64,000 nucleotides of DNA, from positions 539,057 to 603,056 of the forward strand of contig NZ_SUME01000002.1 in NCBI RefSeq assembly GCF_005048855.1. Reading direction: 5' to 3'. This document shows, piece by piece, positions 43,424 through 53,253 of the stretch. This stretch comes from Sphingobacterium olei (lineage in GTDB: Bacteria; Bacteroidota; Bacteroidia; Sphingobacteriales; Sphingobacteriaceae). Each line of letters starts with the position of its first letter. The stretch's first letter is position 1. The notes beneath the pieces were generated by a model, which saw nothing but the letters and a program-made list of their open reading frames with translations, did not search any database and was not told the DNA's origin. A program made the translations under genes and the position numbers.

Positions 43424-44788
43424 ATGAACTTTAAACTTATTATGATGCTAATATGTTGTCTTATTGCCACAGTGGGCTATGCACAACAAAAACCAAACAT
43501 TATTTTTGTCCTTACTGACGATCTGGGTTATTCGGACTTGAGTTGCTACGGCAACCCGAGCATCTCCACGCCATTTTTAGATCAAATGGCCGCAAAAGGA
43601 ATCCGCGCCACCGATTATGTCGTGACAAGTCCATCATGTACACCATCAAGAGCTTCTTTATTGACAGGCCGATATGCTTCCCGATATAATCTTCCTGATC
43701 CTATTGGCCCAGGGGCCAAGAATGGGCTTCCTTCGCAAGAAGTGACCATTGCAGAATTACTCAAAGACCAAGGCTATCGCACCGCTTTGATTGGTAAATG
43801 GCATTTGGGAGACCTTCACGAATCTCATCCAAATGCACAGGGTTTTGATTACTTCTACGGGATGATGTACAGTCATGACTATCGGGACCCATATGTCAAG
43901 ACTGATACGACCATCAAGATATTCAGGAACAAAGTTCCCACTATTACCCGCCCCGCTGATTCTGCCCTAAGTAGGATTTACACAGAGGAAGTACTTCACT
44001 TTATTGCCGATCAAAAAGCGGACGAACCATTTTTCCTTTACTACGCACACAATATGCCACATCTTCCTGTGGGGACAGCAGCAACTTCCGACCGAATGCA
44101 AAATCTTCATTTTGCAGGTCCATTAGGAGCTGTCGTCGAAGATCTTGACCAACAGCTCCTGATCATGTGGCGCACCCTTGAAGAAAGAGGTTTAGCAGAC
44201 AATACCATTTTTGTGTTTTCAAGCGACAATGGCCCTTGGATTGAATACCCTGTCCGAATGAGCCAAGATGGCATCACCAAAAACTGGCATGTAGGCACAG
44301 CAGGTGTATTTCGGGGATCTAAGGCGCAGACCTATGAAGGCGGTGTCCGTGTTCCCTTCATTATTTATTGGAAAGGACATATTTCTCCTAACATACTTCG
44401 GACGCCTATCAGCAACGTGGATATATTACCCACATTATCCGAATGGACGGGAGCCACATTGCCACAAAAAAGAACACTGGACGGCCAATCAATTGCTACA
44501 CTACTCACTGGCAAATCAGACCCTGATCACTATTATCATCGTCCCATTTACCTGGTTAATCATGGAAAAGCGGAAGCTGTAAGACAAGGCAGCTGGAAAT
44601 ATCGCGAATTACCCGCTGGCATCAACAATAACTCAGGAAAACCCTACGAATCAGCCAAAGAGCTTTTCAATGTGGCATATGACCCAAGCGAGCGAACCAA
44701 CGTCATCGAGGAATATTCACAGATAGCGGCAGAACTAAAAAAGCTGTTCGATGAGTTCGATGCTCAATTGGATACTTACGATAATTAA
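43424..44788 (+). CDS. S1-family sulfatase (formylglycine type)
   Basis: A 454-residue protein with a signal peptide ([20 protein letters not shown]). It matches the S1 arylsulfatase family: [20 protein letters not shown] with the metal-binding aspartates, the formylglycine motif Cys72-T-P-S-R76 in [25 protein letters not shown] near 125, and [10 protein letters not shown] near 265. Cys72 must be converted to formylglycine by a maturase not seen in this window. The family removes sulfate esters from glycans in the periplasm. It lies at the outer edge of the SusCD locus, divergent from the DUF2264 gene, suggesting the substrate carries sulfate. Followed by a bidirectional terminator shared with gcvP. 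Confidence 0.94.
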   Translation: MNFKLIMMLICCLIATVGYAQQKPNIIFVLTDDLGYSDLSCYGNPSISTPFLDQMAAKGIRATDYVVTSPSCTPSRASLLTGRYASRYNLPDPIGPGAKNGLPSQEVTIAELLKDQGYRTALIGKWHLGDLHESHPNAQGFDYFYGMMYSHDYRDPYVKTDTTIKIFRNKVPTITRPADSALSRIYTEEVLHFIADQKADEPFFLYYAHNMPHLPVGTAATSDRMQNLHFAGPLGAVVEDLDQQLLIMWRTLEERGLADNTIFVFSSDNGPWIEYPVRMSQDGITKNWHVGTAGVFRGSKAQTYEGGVRVPFIIYWKGHISPNILRTPISNVDILPTLSEWTGATLPQKRTLDGQSIATLLTGKSDPDHYYHRPIYLVNHGKAEAVRQGSWKYRELPAGINNNSGKPYESAKELFNVAYDPSERTNVIEEYSQIAAELKKLFDEFDAQLDTYDN

Positions 44789-44814
44789 CCAAGAGACCTT
44801 GTTACGACTCCATT

Positions 44815-44860
44815 ATAGCAAAAGCCTCTATACGTTTAACAATATAGAGGCTTTTGCTAT
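44815..44860. terminator. Bidirectional terminator between sulfatase and gcvP
   Basis: A perfect 18-bp stem (44815-44832 with 44843-44860), arms ATAGCAAAAGCCTCTATA and complement, loop CGTTTAACAA. The arms carry AAAA/TTTT so it can work in both directions between two converging genes. Confidence 0.92.
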
Positions 44861-44877
44861 TATTCGGGAAAAGAAAC

Positions 44878-47757
44878 TTATGCTTCGATCTCCGCATATT
44901 CTTCGATTGAAGGACAAGAACAGATCAACATCCGGTCTCCTTGCGAATCGTTTACTCGGCCAACAGATGGCCAAAATTTATTCGCCTTTAGATAATCCAA
45001 TGGATAAGCAGCTGTTCGACGGCTATAAGTCCTATTCCATTCATCCGCTGTCACTACTTCTGCCGTATGAGGCGCATGTTTCAATACATTTTCTTTTTGA
45101 TCAGCTTCACCATCTTCGACCGCAGCGATCTCTTTACGAATTGCAATTAAAGCGTCACAGAAACGATCCAACTCTGCCTTTGACTCAGACTCCGTTGGTT
45201 CCACCATTAGCGTACCGGCAACAGGGAATGATACCGTAGGTGCGTGGAAACCGTAATCCATTAAACGCTTAGCAATGTCTCCAACTTCAATACCGAAGTT
45301 TTTGAACGCGCGACAATCCAATATCGTTTCGTGTGCACAACGGCCATTTGCACCTGCATATAACACAGGATAATGGTTTTCTAAACGTGCTTTGATATAA
45401 TTTGCATTCAAAATTGCAGTTTTAGTCGCATTCGTAAGTCCCTCTCCTCCCATCATGGCGATATAGGCATGAGAGATCACTAATATTGAAGCCGAACCAA
45501 ATGGTGCTGCCGAAACAGCTGAAATCCCTTGTTCTCCTGAAATTTCAACGATTTCGTGATTTGGTAAGAAAGGAACTAAGTGCGCTGCCACACCAATAGG
45601 TCCCATACCTGGGCCACCTCCACCGTGCGGAATACAAAATGTCTTGTGCAAGTTCAGGTGACAAACATCGGCCCCGATAAATCCCGGACTCGTCAAACCA
45701 ACTTGTGCATTCATGTTTGCACCATCCATATATACTTGTCCACCATTATCGTGAACGATCTGACAGATCTCGATTATAGGTTCTTCGAAAACGCCATGCG
45801 TAGATGGGTAAGTGACCATCAACGAATTCAGCTGCTCAGAATGTGCTTCTGCTTTCGCCTTCAAATCCGCGACATCAATATTACCACGTTCATCACATTT
45901 TACGACCACTACTTTCAAGCCAGCCATAGAGGCGGAAGCTGGATTAGTTCCATGCGCTGAAGCAGGAATTAAGCACACATTACGGTGTCCTTCGCTACGG
46001 CTTTCGTGATAAGCACGAATAACCATCAAACCTGCATATTCACCCTGCGCTCCAGAATTGGGCTGAAAGGACATTTTAGCAAATCCGGTAATCTCCGACA
46101 ACCAATCGTTTAATTCATTGATCAATTGCATATAACCGGAAGTTTGATCCACTGGAGCAAACGGATGCAATCCACCAAAACGAGCCCATGTCAAAGGAAC
46201 CATTTCTGTCGTTGCATTCAACTTCATGGTACATGATCCCAATGGTATCATGGAATGACATAGCGAAAGATCCTTCACTTCCAAGGATTTAATATAGCGC
46301 AACATTTCACTTTCTGAATGGTAGCTATTGAAAATCGGATGTGTTAAATAAGCCGATCTCCGAACCAGTTCAGAAGGGATAGAAGATACTTCTTCCTTTG
46401 CCAACGCAACTAAGTCTACATCAGACTGCGCTTTTCCCTTAATTTTAGCGAATACTTTAACAATAGTTTGAATGTCTTCGAAAGTAGTGGTCTCGTCAAT
46501 AGATATACCTACCGTACCTTCATGATAGAAGAAGTTCAATTCATTATCTAACGCTTCGCCTTTTAACGTACCTGCTTGGTCCCCAACATGAAACCGTAAT
46601 GTATCAAAATAAGCTTTATTTGTTTGCTCGTAACCCAAGGATTGGATGGCTTTATCAGCCAATTTCGCCAGATCATTGATGCGGGATGCGATATCTTTAA
46701 TTCCTTTAGGTCCGTGATATACGGCATAAAAAGAAGCCATAATAGCTAGCAATGCCTGTGCAGTACAAATATTAGAAGATGCCTTATCACGGCGGATATG
46801 TTGCTCACGGGTTTGTAACGCCATGCGCAATGCATAATTTCCGTTTGAATCGGAAGTTACGCCGATGATACGGCCTGGAATATTACGTTTGTAGGCGTCT
46901 TTTGTAGCGAAGAAGGCTGCATGAGGTCCGCCAAATCCCATTGGCACACCAAAACGTTGTGAATTACCAACCACAACATCTGCACCCCACTCGCCGGGAG
47001 GCGTCAATAGTGCTAATGACATCAAATCTGCCGCTACACAAATTGAAATATTTTTTGCATGTGCGCTATCCGCAAAAGCTTTATAATCACTTATCGAACC
47101 GTCCGCTGCTGGGTATTGAATAAATGATGCAAATACGTCATCCGTCAAATTTGACGCCGTTATATCCGCAACTCGAATTTCTACCCCAAATGGAATTGCC
47201 CTTGTCTGCAATACGTCTAACGTTTGTGGATACACGTTTGATGTTACCAAGAAAACATTTGCATTTTTATTTTTACGTGCGCTATACAACATAAACATGG
47301 CTTCAGCTGCTGCTGTCGCTTCGTCCAATAAAGACGCATTGGCAACTTCCAAACCCGTTAAATCGGATACCGCAGTTTGAAAATTTAACAACGCTTGTAG
47401 ACGGCCTTGTGCAATCTCTGCTTGATAAGGCGTATACTGGGTATACCACCCCGGATTCTCCAGCACGTTACGCTGAATTACACCAGGTACGTTCACATCA
47501 TAGTACCCTTGACCAATAAACGACTTAAACACTTTATTTTTTTCAGCGATCTGCTTTACTTTCTCCAAATACGCCACTTCACTCAGTGCCGATGGAAGAT
47601 TTAATTGATTTTTAGCTCTAATTTGAGAAGGAACAGTTTGTTCAATCAATTGATCCAAAGAATCAACGTCTAAAAAGGCTAACATTTCTTTCGCTTCCTC
47701 AGCTCTGGGGCCATTGTGGCGATCTTCGAATTTTTCTTGGTAATATACGTTACTCAT
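44878..47757 (-). CDS. gcvP: Glycine dehydrogenase (decarboxylating), P protein
   Basis: A 959-residue PLP enzyme of the single-chain (fused P1-P2) type that decarboxylates glycine and loads the methylamine onto lipoyl-GcvH. Seen: [17 protein letters not shown] near the start, SFIGQGYYD near 80, the PLP lysine Lys705 in [21 protein letters not shown], and [23 protein letters not shown] near the C-terminus. The ATG at 47757 was chosen; the longer frame begins with GTG and adds 11 unrelated residues. A TATCTTTG box lies 91 bases upstream. gcvH is in this window at 11621; gcvT is not. Confidence 0.97.
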   Translation of the reverse strand: MSNVYYQEKFEDRHNGPRAEEAKEMLAFLDVDSLDQLIEQTVPSQIRAKNQLNLPSALSEVAYLEKVKQIAEKNKVFKSFIGQGYYDVNVPGVIQRNVLENPGWYTQYTPYQAEIAQGRLQALLNFQTAVSDLTGLEVANASLLDEATAAAEAMFMLYSARKNKNANVFLVTSNVYPQTLDVLQTRAIPFGVEIRVADITASNLTDDVFASFIQYPAADGSISDYKAFADSAHAKNISICVAADLMSLALLTPPGEWGADVVVGNSQRFGVPMGFGGPHAAFFATKDAYKRNIPGRIIGVTSDSNGNYALRMALQTREQHIRRDKASSNICTAQALLAIMASFYAVYHGPKGIKDIASRINDLAKLADKAIQSLGYEQTNKAYFDTLRFHVGDQAGTLKGEALDNELNFFYHEGTVGISIDETTTFEDIQTIVKVFAKIKGKAQSDVDLVALAKEEVSSIPSELVRRSAYLTHPIFNSYHSESEMLRYIKSLEVKDLSLCHSMIPLGSCTMKLNATTEMVPLTWARFGGLHPFAPVDQTSGYMQLINELNDWLSEITGFAKMSFQPNSGAQGEYAGLMVIRAYHESRSEGHRNVCLIPASAHGTNPASASMAGLKVVVVKCDERGNIDVADLKAKAEAHSEQLNSLMVTYPSTHGVFEEPIIEICQIVHDNGGQVYMDGANMNAQVGLTSPGFIGADVCHLNLHKTFCIPHGGGGPGMGPIGVAAHLVPFLPNHEIVEISGEQGISAVSAAPFGSASILVISHAYIAMMGGEGLTNATKTAILNANYIKARLENHYPVLYAGANGRCAHETILDCRAFKNFGIEVGDIAKRLMDYGFHAPTVSFPVAGTLMVEPTESESKAELDRFCDALIAIRKEIAAVEDGEADQKENVLKHAPHTAEVVTADEWNRTYSRRTAAYPLDYLKANKFWPSVGRVNDSQGDRMLICSCPSIEEYAEIEA

Positions 47758-47847
47758 TTTGCCGTTTGATTGCAGTATTTTATTAATCACTTAACTTGCT
47801 GTATTTCAAACAATTCAAGATTTTTAATTTTTATGTTTTTTGATGCG

Positions 47848-47855
47848 CAAAGATA
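47848..47855 (-). promoter_or_regulatory. -7 box upstream of gcvP
   Basis: TATCTTTG followed by CG on the minus strand, an exact -7 match 91 bases before the gcvP ATG. No TTTG at the expected -33 position. A leader of roughly 80 bases would result; no riboswitch fold was recognised in it. Confidence 0.45.
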
Positions 47856-47950
47856 AACTTTTTCAAGTGAATTATTTGTCATAAAATATTTATTCTCATT
47901 CCTTCGCAAAATCAATCGTTTGCGCATTTTTATGCCCACGCGCGTCTGAT

Positions 47951-49264
47951 TTAAACTGTTTTCACAAATTTCTCATCGTAGTTTTCAATATCAACAATAT
48001 ATTGGTTTTTGATCAAAAAATCGAAAAGAGGTTTCGCTTCTTCTGAAACCTCCAGGTTCCTTGTGGTGACAATTTCATTTTCCTTTTTATTCAGGTATGG
48101 ATATGCATAAAGTTTCACATCTTTGCTGAACATCCCCGAAATATAAGACAGTAATTCGTTGGTGTATTGCTCTTTATTGTAATTGTCCGAATTAAAGATA
48201 TTGCGCAGATTGGATACGTTGGTCGCAATTCCAACGTGTTTCGGTCTAAACGTTTTGACAAATTCAGCCAAATGATTATTACGTCTAAAATTCGACACCA
48301 TAATATTGTTTCCTGTGGAACACAAATATTCGGCACGCTCGGCAAAATATTTTAAATCTTCATCGGTAATGTTACTATCTTCCTCCAGTACATTTCCCAT
48401 CAACACTTCAATCAAAACTACCGTATCTTCAGGAACTGCCCCAGTATTTTTGCGAAACTGTTCAACAGCTAAGTTAAAAAGGTCAAAGTTTGGGTTAGAT
48501 TTTTGACGGTACTTTGTACGCAGAATAATGATATTCTTTTTATACAGGTAATCCTTTATCTGTGCAGCCTTACCATCGGGTCTGAAAATCGCTGCATTGG
48601 CAAATCCTTTTGCAATCAGATAGAGATTAATTAACCGTTCGTTTACCTGTTCAAAAACGGGACCTGAAACTTTTACCAAATCGATTTCAACAGACCCTAC
48701 AGAAAGATTATCGACCAACGATTCAATCATCGTTTGTGGATCATTCGCATAAAAATAAGCTGCAAAAACCAAATTAACACCGATAATTCCTAGTACCTTA
48801 GACTGTAATCTATTGTCACTATCCAACAGGCGGATATGAATAATGATGTCGTTTGTCGGGCCTCCTACTTCCTGTTGAAAACGTATCCCTACCCAGCCGT
48901 GCGGTTCATTTGTTTTCGTAAAATTCAGGGTAGTTACCGTATCCGCAAAAGCAAAAAATTTCTTATTCGCATATTTGTCGCCGTGGAGACGCTCTGTAAG
49001 TAAATTAAATTCATGACCGATCATTTTGGTCAATCGTGTACGACTCACATAACGCCCAGATTCCTCTGCTCCGTAAATTGCATCGCTGAATGCCATATCA
49101 TACGCTGACATTGTCTTCGCAATCGTTCCCGAAGCGGCACCCGCCTCAAAAAAATTGCGGGCCACTTCCTGTCCCGCACCAATTTCTGCAAATGTCCCGT
49201 AAATATCTGGATTAAGATTAATCTTTAGTGCTTTTCGTTTTGTTTCGAATATCTCTCTTGCCAT
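47951..49264 (-). CDS. Conserved uncharacterised protein, soluble, 437 residues
   Basis: I recognise the family as a widely conserved bacterial protein of unknown function, sometimes labelled TonB-dependent receptor in databases, which its sequence does not support. It has no signal peptide or beta-barrel pattern and looks like a soluble alpha/beta protein. Conserved-looking blocks: KALKINLNPDIYGTFAEIGAGQEVARNFF at the N-terminus, MSAYDMAFSDAIYG near 55, TNEPHGWVGIRFQ near 117, LGIIGVNLVFAAYFY near 155, ILRTKYRQKSNPNFDLF near 250 and ERAEYLCSTGNNIMVSNF near 310. The ATG at 49264 was chosen because the longer frame begins with TTG. A TACCTTTG box lies only 4 bases upstream. It stands alone between gcvP and the NUDIX gene. 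Confidence 0.85.
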   Translation of the reverse strand: MAREIFETKRKALKINLNPDIYGTFAEIGAGQEVARNFFEAGAASGTIAKTMSAYDMAFSDAIYGAEESGRYVSRTRLTKMIGHEFNLLTERLHGDKYANKKFFAFADTVTTLNFTKTNEPHGWVGIRFQQEVGGPTNDIIIHIRLLDSDNRLQSKVLGIIGVNLVFAAYFYANDPQTMIESLVDNLSVGSVEIDLVKVSGPVFEQVNERLINLYLIAKGFANAAIFRPDGKAAQIKDYLYKKNIIILRTKYRQKSNPNFDLFNLAVEQFRKNTGAVPEDTVVLIEVLMGNVLEEDSNITDEDLKYFAERAEYLCSTGNNIMVSNFRRNNHLAEFVKTFRPKHVGIATNVSNLRNIFNSDNYNKEQYTNELLSYISGMFSKDVKLYAYPYLNKKENEIVTTRNLEVSEEAKPLFDFLIKNQYIVDIENYDEKFVKTV

Positions 49265-49268
49265 TTTG

Positions 49269-49276
49269 CAAAGGTA
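49269..49276 (-). promoter_or_regulatory. -7 box 4 bases from the ATG of the 437-residue protein
   Basis: TACCTTTG on the minus strand, an exact TAnnTTTG match, then CAAA and ATG. No -33 TTTG was found 17-23 bases upstream. Same geometry as purD and the CPBP gene. Confidence 0.45.
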
Positions 49277-49328
49277 CAAAAAGTTCCTCCACTCTCATAT
49301 CTCACGTCTAATATCCCTTATCTAACGC

Positions 49329-49871
49329 CTACAATATTCCCAAATGCTTAAAAGCATAAAACAACGCTGCTGAATGCAGCGCTTGACCGATCTTGTTCTC
49401 CAATAAAAAGACTTTGGCTTCTTCAATAGACATCAATACTACTTCAATGTCTTCTGAGTTATCCAATTCCTGTTCCTGGATTTTCTTACCCCCCTGTAAG
49501 ACGTAAGTATGGGTAATATTTCCACTTGTAGCGGGGTTAGCATACAACTCGGCTATCTTTTCGATGGAATCGAAAGCGTAACCGGTTTCTTCCAACAGCT
49601 CCCGTCGGGCGGCATCTGCGGGATCTTCCCCTTCTTCTACCACACCAGCGGGTAGTTCCGTCATTATCTGACCTGCACCATGTCGATATTGTGTGACAAA
49701 TAGTACTTGATTCTCTGCTGTAATGCCGATCATATTAACCCATGTTGGATATTCCAGCACATAATACTCTTCCTTTATATTACCATTGGGCAATTGCAGC
49801 TTATCTACCCGCAATGTAGCCCATGGACGTTCAATAACATATTTAGAATCCAGCAGTGTCCATTTTTCCAT
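49329..49871 (-). CDS. NUDIX hydrolase (ADP-ribose pyrophosphatase-like)
   Basis: A 180-residue cytoplasmic enzyme with a complete Nudix box, GVVEEGEDPADAARRELLEETGY (about residues 75-97), where the RELLEET glutamates bind Mg. The N-terminal beta strands and dimer-type insertion (VIERPWATLRVDKLQLPNGNIKEEYYVLEYP) fit the ADP-ribose/NDP-sugar pyrophosphatase branch. Likely role: hydrolysis of ADP-ribose or an ADP/GDP-sugar. It starts 2 bases after the phospho-sugar mutase stop, so the two are one operon, which fits nucleotide-sugar or sugar-phosphate turnover. Confidence 0.92.
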   Translation of the reverse strand: MEKWTLLDSKYVIERPWATLRVDKLQLPNGNIKEEYYVLEYPTWVNMIGITAENQVLFVTQYRHGAGQIMTELPAGVVEEGEDPADAARRELLEETGYAFDSIEKIAELYANPATSGNITHTYVLQGGKKIQEQELDNSEDIEVVLMSIEEAKVFLLENKIGQALHSAALFYAFKHLGIL

Positions 49872-49873
49872 AT

Positions 49874-51613
49874 TTAATTCTTTACGATATCAGCCATAAT
49901 CTGTTCCACTTTATGTTCTAACTTCCCGGCTACCATGTCGTATTCCGAAATAGCCGATAACTGCTCTTTTACGGAACAATAAAACTTAATTTTTGGTTCC
50001 GTACCAGAGGGACGAGCCGAAATAACATCTCCATCCACTGTAATAAATTGCAGTACATCCGATTTAGGCAGATCGATTGCAGTTTTTTTACCTGTAGTCA
50101 GATCATAAGCTACTTTATTTTCATAATCCCGAATTTCGCTAACGGCGACGCCACCCAATACTTTAGGTGCATTAGCACGAAGGTCGATCATCATTTGTTT
50201 AATTTCATCGGCGCCCGCTTTTCCTTTTTTTGTCAAGGAAATTAACTTCTCCTGATAGAACCCGTACTTTTCGTATATCTCCAGCAGTACATCAAAAAGA
50301 GATTTTCCCTGATTCTTGAAATAAGCCGTCATCTCCGCAATGAAAGCACAGGAGTTCACCGCATCTTTATCCCGTACCAAATCGCCTACTAAAAATCCAT
50401 AGCTTTCTTCTCCTCCGACTAAATAATTCTCCTTTTCTTCGAGATTCGTAATCACCTCGCCAATAAACTTAAATCCCGTAAGCGTTTCATAACTTTTTAC
50501 ACCAAAACCGGTGGCAATATCCGAAAACAGGTTAGACGTAACGATGGTTTTCACAACGTAATCTTCTGCCTGCAATTCGCCTTTTTCTTGTTTAGCAGAT
50601 AGTACGTAATAGGTCAATAAACTGCCGATCTGATTACCGTTCAACAGTTGAAACGTTCCATTTGCATTCTTGACAGCCACCCCAACCCTGTCTGCATCCG
50701 GATCGGTAGCCATTACGACGTCCGCATCGAGCGCTTCGCCCTTTTGTTTGGCCATAGACATCGCTTCTTCCTCTTCTGGATTGGGATAAATCACGGTTGG
50801 GAAATTTCCATCGGGCTTCGATTGTTCTTCCACTACCGTTACATTTTTAAACCCCCAAGCCTCAAGTATCTTGGGAACCAAAGTAATCCCTGTTCCGTGA
50901 ATCGGAGAAAACACAATTTTTAGGTCTTGTTGTGCAGCAACGATTTCGGGGTGAATGCTTAATTGTTTGTTTGCATCGATATAGATCTGGTCAAAATCCT
51001 CTTTCACTACCGTGATATTGTCTTGGATACCTTCAAATTTAATCTCGGTAACAGACTGTATTGCATTTACTTCGGTAATCACATTTTTATCATGTGGAGC
51101 CACCAGCTGACCGCCATCATTCCAATAAGCTTTGTAGCCGTTATACTCCTTTGGGTTGTGCGAGGCGGTAAGCATTACGCCTCCCTGGCATCCGAAATGG
51201 CGAACGGCAAATGACAGCATAGGTGTCGGGCGCAACTCTTCAAATAAATATACCTTAATCCCGTTGGCTGAAAATACATCCGCTACCATTTTTCCAAAAA
51301 CCTGCGAATTATTACGGCTATCGTAAGATACCGCAACTTTCACTTCTTCATTCGGAAATTCTTTTTTTAGATAATTGGACAAACCCTGCGTAGCTTTTCC
51401 CAGGGTATATTTATTCATCCGGTTTGAACCTACCCCCATAATACCTCGAAGTCCCCCTGTGCCGAATTCTAATTCTTTGTAAAACGAATCCAACAATTCC
51501 GTTTCCTCTTTATCGTCTACTAATTTTTGTACCTGCGCTACCGTATCTTGATCATATTCTGCCGTCAACCATTGTTGGATACGGCCATTTGTTTCGTTAT
51601 CAAAGTTTGTCAT
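49874..51613 (-). CDS. Phospho-sugar mutase (phosphoglucomutase/phosphomannomutase)
   Basis: A 579-residue enzyme of the alpha-D-phosphohexomutase superfamily, PgcA-like by length. Seen: GTGGLRGIMGVGSNRMNKYT near 50, the phosphoserine loop GVMLTASHNPKEYNGYKAYW near 138, the metal loop ATDPDADRVGVAV near 305, the sugar-binding GGEESYGFLVGDLVRDKD near 400, and the phosphate-binding SARPSGTEPKIKFYCSV near 543. It interconverts sugar 1- and 6-phosphates. The ATG at 51613 was chosen; the longer frame starts with GTG nine bases earlier. First gene of an operon with the NUDIX hydrolase. Confidence 0.95.
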   Translation of the reverse strand: MTNFDNETNGRIQQWLTAEYDQDTVAQVQKLVDDKEETELLDSFYKELEFGTGGLRGIMGVGSNRMNKYTLGKATQGLSNYLKKEFPNEEVKVAVSYDSRNNSQVFGKMVADVFSANGIKVYLFEELRPTPMLSFAVRHFGCQGGVMLTASHNPKEYNGYKAYWNDGGQLVAPHDKNVITEVNAIQSVTEIKFEGIQDNITVVKEDFDQIYIDANKQLSIHPEIVAAQQDLKIVFSPIHGTGITLVPKILEAWGFKNVTVVEEQSKPDGNFPTVIYPNPEEEEAMSMAKQKGEALDADVVMATDPDADRVGVAVKNANGTFQLLNGNQIGSLLTYYVLSAKQEKGELQAEDYVVKTIVTSNLFSDIATGFGVKSYETLTGFKFIGEVITNLEEKENYLVGGEESYGFLVGDLVRDKDAVNSCAFIAEMTAYFKNQGKSLFDVLLEIYEKYGFYQEKLISLTKKGKAGADEIKQMMIDLRANAPKVLGGVAVSEIRDYENKVAYDLTTGKKTAIDLPKSDVLQFITVDGDVISARPSGTEPKIKFYCSVKEQLSAISEYDMVAGKLEHKVEQIMADIVKN

Positions 51614-51741
51614 GACTAACACTATAATTTTTGTTGTAAATATAATTTTAATGCCTCAAAAAGCGCTTATAAAACTGCTGTTAATTTCAATAAAATCTTC
51701 TTTAATTATATACAACAATAGCGATGGGCATATCTTCATCG

Positions 51742-52377
51742 TTATGCATCGCACCCCGCGTATGCTCTATCCAGTACCGTAATGTACCAAACCCCTTCCT
51801 GTTGTTGAAGATGAAAAATAAGTGGATCTCTAGAAGTGAGAATAACACGGTAACTTTTCCTTTCTGCATTCTTGATTTCTTCCATTTGTGATTCGGAAAA
51901 CTCGTGTTGATTAAACTCCCTTTGAAATGCAGCGATCCGAGATAATTGGTCCGGATGAGATGTGGTATCGCAAAAGAAGCCTTCTTTAGTCCACTTCTCC
52001 GTGCCACAATCAAAAGCTGGTAGGGATTCGAAGGTCAATACATAATCGTTAGAAAAAGTGGGATAAGGAAAATATTCCGGAACAGGCTGCGCAAAATCAA
52101 TACTGTCTACCTTGGTAAATACATCCGCCACCCCTGGTCTATGTATAACTGTAAAACCTAAGTCAGGGTGTATGAGCGCATTTGCCTTTTGGTTGTCTTG
52201 GCTAATATAAGCCCTTACGAACCGCGTGATAACTTCACTGAGCAGCTGAATTTCTTCTTCGGACTGGGGTGCCTTGATTTGTGTGCTATCTTGATCTCCT
52301 CCTTCCTTGCCTTTGTTTTGATTACAAGACGAAAATAATAATATCGCACAGAAAATAGTAAAGAATAACGATTTCAT
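51742..52377 (-). CDS. Lipoprotein of unknown function
   Basis: A 211-residue protein with a lipoprotein signal (MKSLFFTIFCAILLFSSC, lipobox Cys18), then an acidic/Gln-rich linker and a domain from about residue 40. The segment LLSEVITRFVRAYISQDNQKANALIHPDLGFTVIHRPG recalls SnoaL/NTF2-like domains, but this is a weak impression. No catalytic motif is recognised. It lies 1 base after the dienoyl-CoA reductase-like gene and is probably cotranscribed with it. Likely anchored in the inner or outer membrane on the periplasmic side. Confidence 0.8.
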   Translation of the reverse strand: MKSLFFTIFCAILLFSSCNQNKGKEGGDQDSTQIKAPQSEEEIQLLSEVITRFVRAYISQDNQKANALIHPDLGFTVIHRPGVADVFTKVDSIDFAQPVPEYFPYPTFSNDYVLTFESLPAFDCGTEKWTKEGFFCDTTSHPDQLSRIAAFQREFNQHEFSESQMEEIKNAERKSYRVILTSRDPLIFHLQQQEGVWYITVLDRAYAGCDA

Positions 52378-52378
52378 T

Positions 52379-53251
52379 TTATGTATTGTTTTTGCGTACT
52401 GTTTCTTCTATCATGTCCCACATTTCTTCGGGAATTGCTTCCATTCCGTTCATCTGTCCGGCTCCCTGCAACCATTCTCCTCCATCGATCGTTATGATCT
52501 CACCATTTATATATCCTCCAAAATCAGATATTAAAAATGCGGCTAAATTAGCCAGTTCTTGATGATCTCCCACGCGCTTAAGTGGAACGCGGTTTTTAAA
52601 ATCAAATTTCTCAGCCAACTCTCCCGGGAGTAATCTATCCCAGGCTCCTTTGGTGGGAAACGGGCCAGGGGCAATCGCGTTGTGCCGAATTCCATATTTC
52701 CCCCATTCTGCGGCCAATGAGCGTGTCATCGTAAGTACGCCACCCTTAGCGACAGCAGAAGGAACCACATACCCCGACCCTGTGAAAGAATAAGTAGTAA
52801 TGATATTCAATACATTGGCTTGTTGTTTTCGCTTGATCCAATTTTTACCAAAAGTCAATGTACAATTTGCGGTACCCTTCAATACGATGTCTATGACCGT
52901 TGAAAAAGCATTGGCGGAAAGTCTTTCCGTTGGAGAAATAAAATTACCCGCTGCATTATTGACCAGTACATCGACCTGCCCAAAGGCTTCCTCACTTTTT
53001 GCGAGCAGCTTTTCCACTTCCTCAATATGACGGATATCACAGGCAACAGGTAAAACCTTATGGCCTGTTTTCGCCGAAATTTCTTCCGCTGCTTTTTCAA
53101 GAACAGCTAACTTGCGGCTAGCGATCACCAGATTGGCTCCCAATTCGGAAAAATATGTTCCCATAGCCTTCCCTAATCCTGTGCCTCCTCCTGTTATAAC
53201 AATTGTTTTGTCTTTTAAGGCCTCTTCTTTCAGCGCTCCTTGAATATTCAT
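52379..53251 (-). CDS. SDR oxidoreductase, 2,4-dienoyl-CoA reductase-like
   Basis: A 290-residue short-chain dehydrogenase. Seen: the nucleotide-binding TGGGTGLGKAMGTYFSELGANLVIASR (about 20-46), NNAAGNFISP near 98, and instead of the usual YxxxK a Ser-x3-Lys in VPSAVAKGGVLTMTRSLAAEWG. That Ser/Lys arrangement is the hallmark of mitochondrial-type 2,4-dienoyl-CoA reductases (DECR), as is the N-terminal GALKEEALKDKTIVITGG. It uses NADPH to reduce dienoyl-CoA formed when unsaturated fatty acids are oxidised. It starts 2 bases after an enoyl-CoA isomerase-like gene, the partner enzyme of that pathway, which supports the call. Confidence 0.85.
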   Translation of the reverse strand: MNIQGALKEEALKDKTIVITGGGTGLGKAMGTYFSELGANLVIASRKLAVLEKAAEEISAKTGHKVLPVACDIRHIEEVEKLLAKSEEAFGQVDVLVNNAAGNFISPTERLSANAFSTVIDIVLKGTANCTLTFGKNWIKRKQQANVLNIITTYSFTGSGYVVPSAVAKGGVLTMTRSLAAEWGKYGIRHNAIAPGPFPTKGAWDRLLPGELAEKFDFKNRVPLKRVGDHQELANLAAFLISDFGGYINGEIITIDGGEWLQGAGQMNGMEAIPEEMWDMIEETVRKNNT

Positions 53252-53253
53252 TT

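Noticed and set aside
44751..45239. 162-residue plus-strand frame overlapping the sulfatase end and the gcvP C-terminus
   Set aside because: It runs through the bidirectional terminator and then antisense to gcvP; composition is that of a shadow frame.
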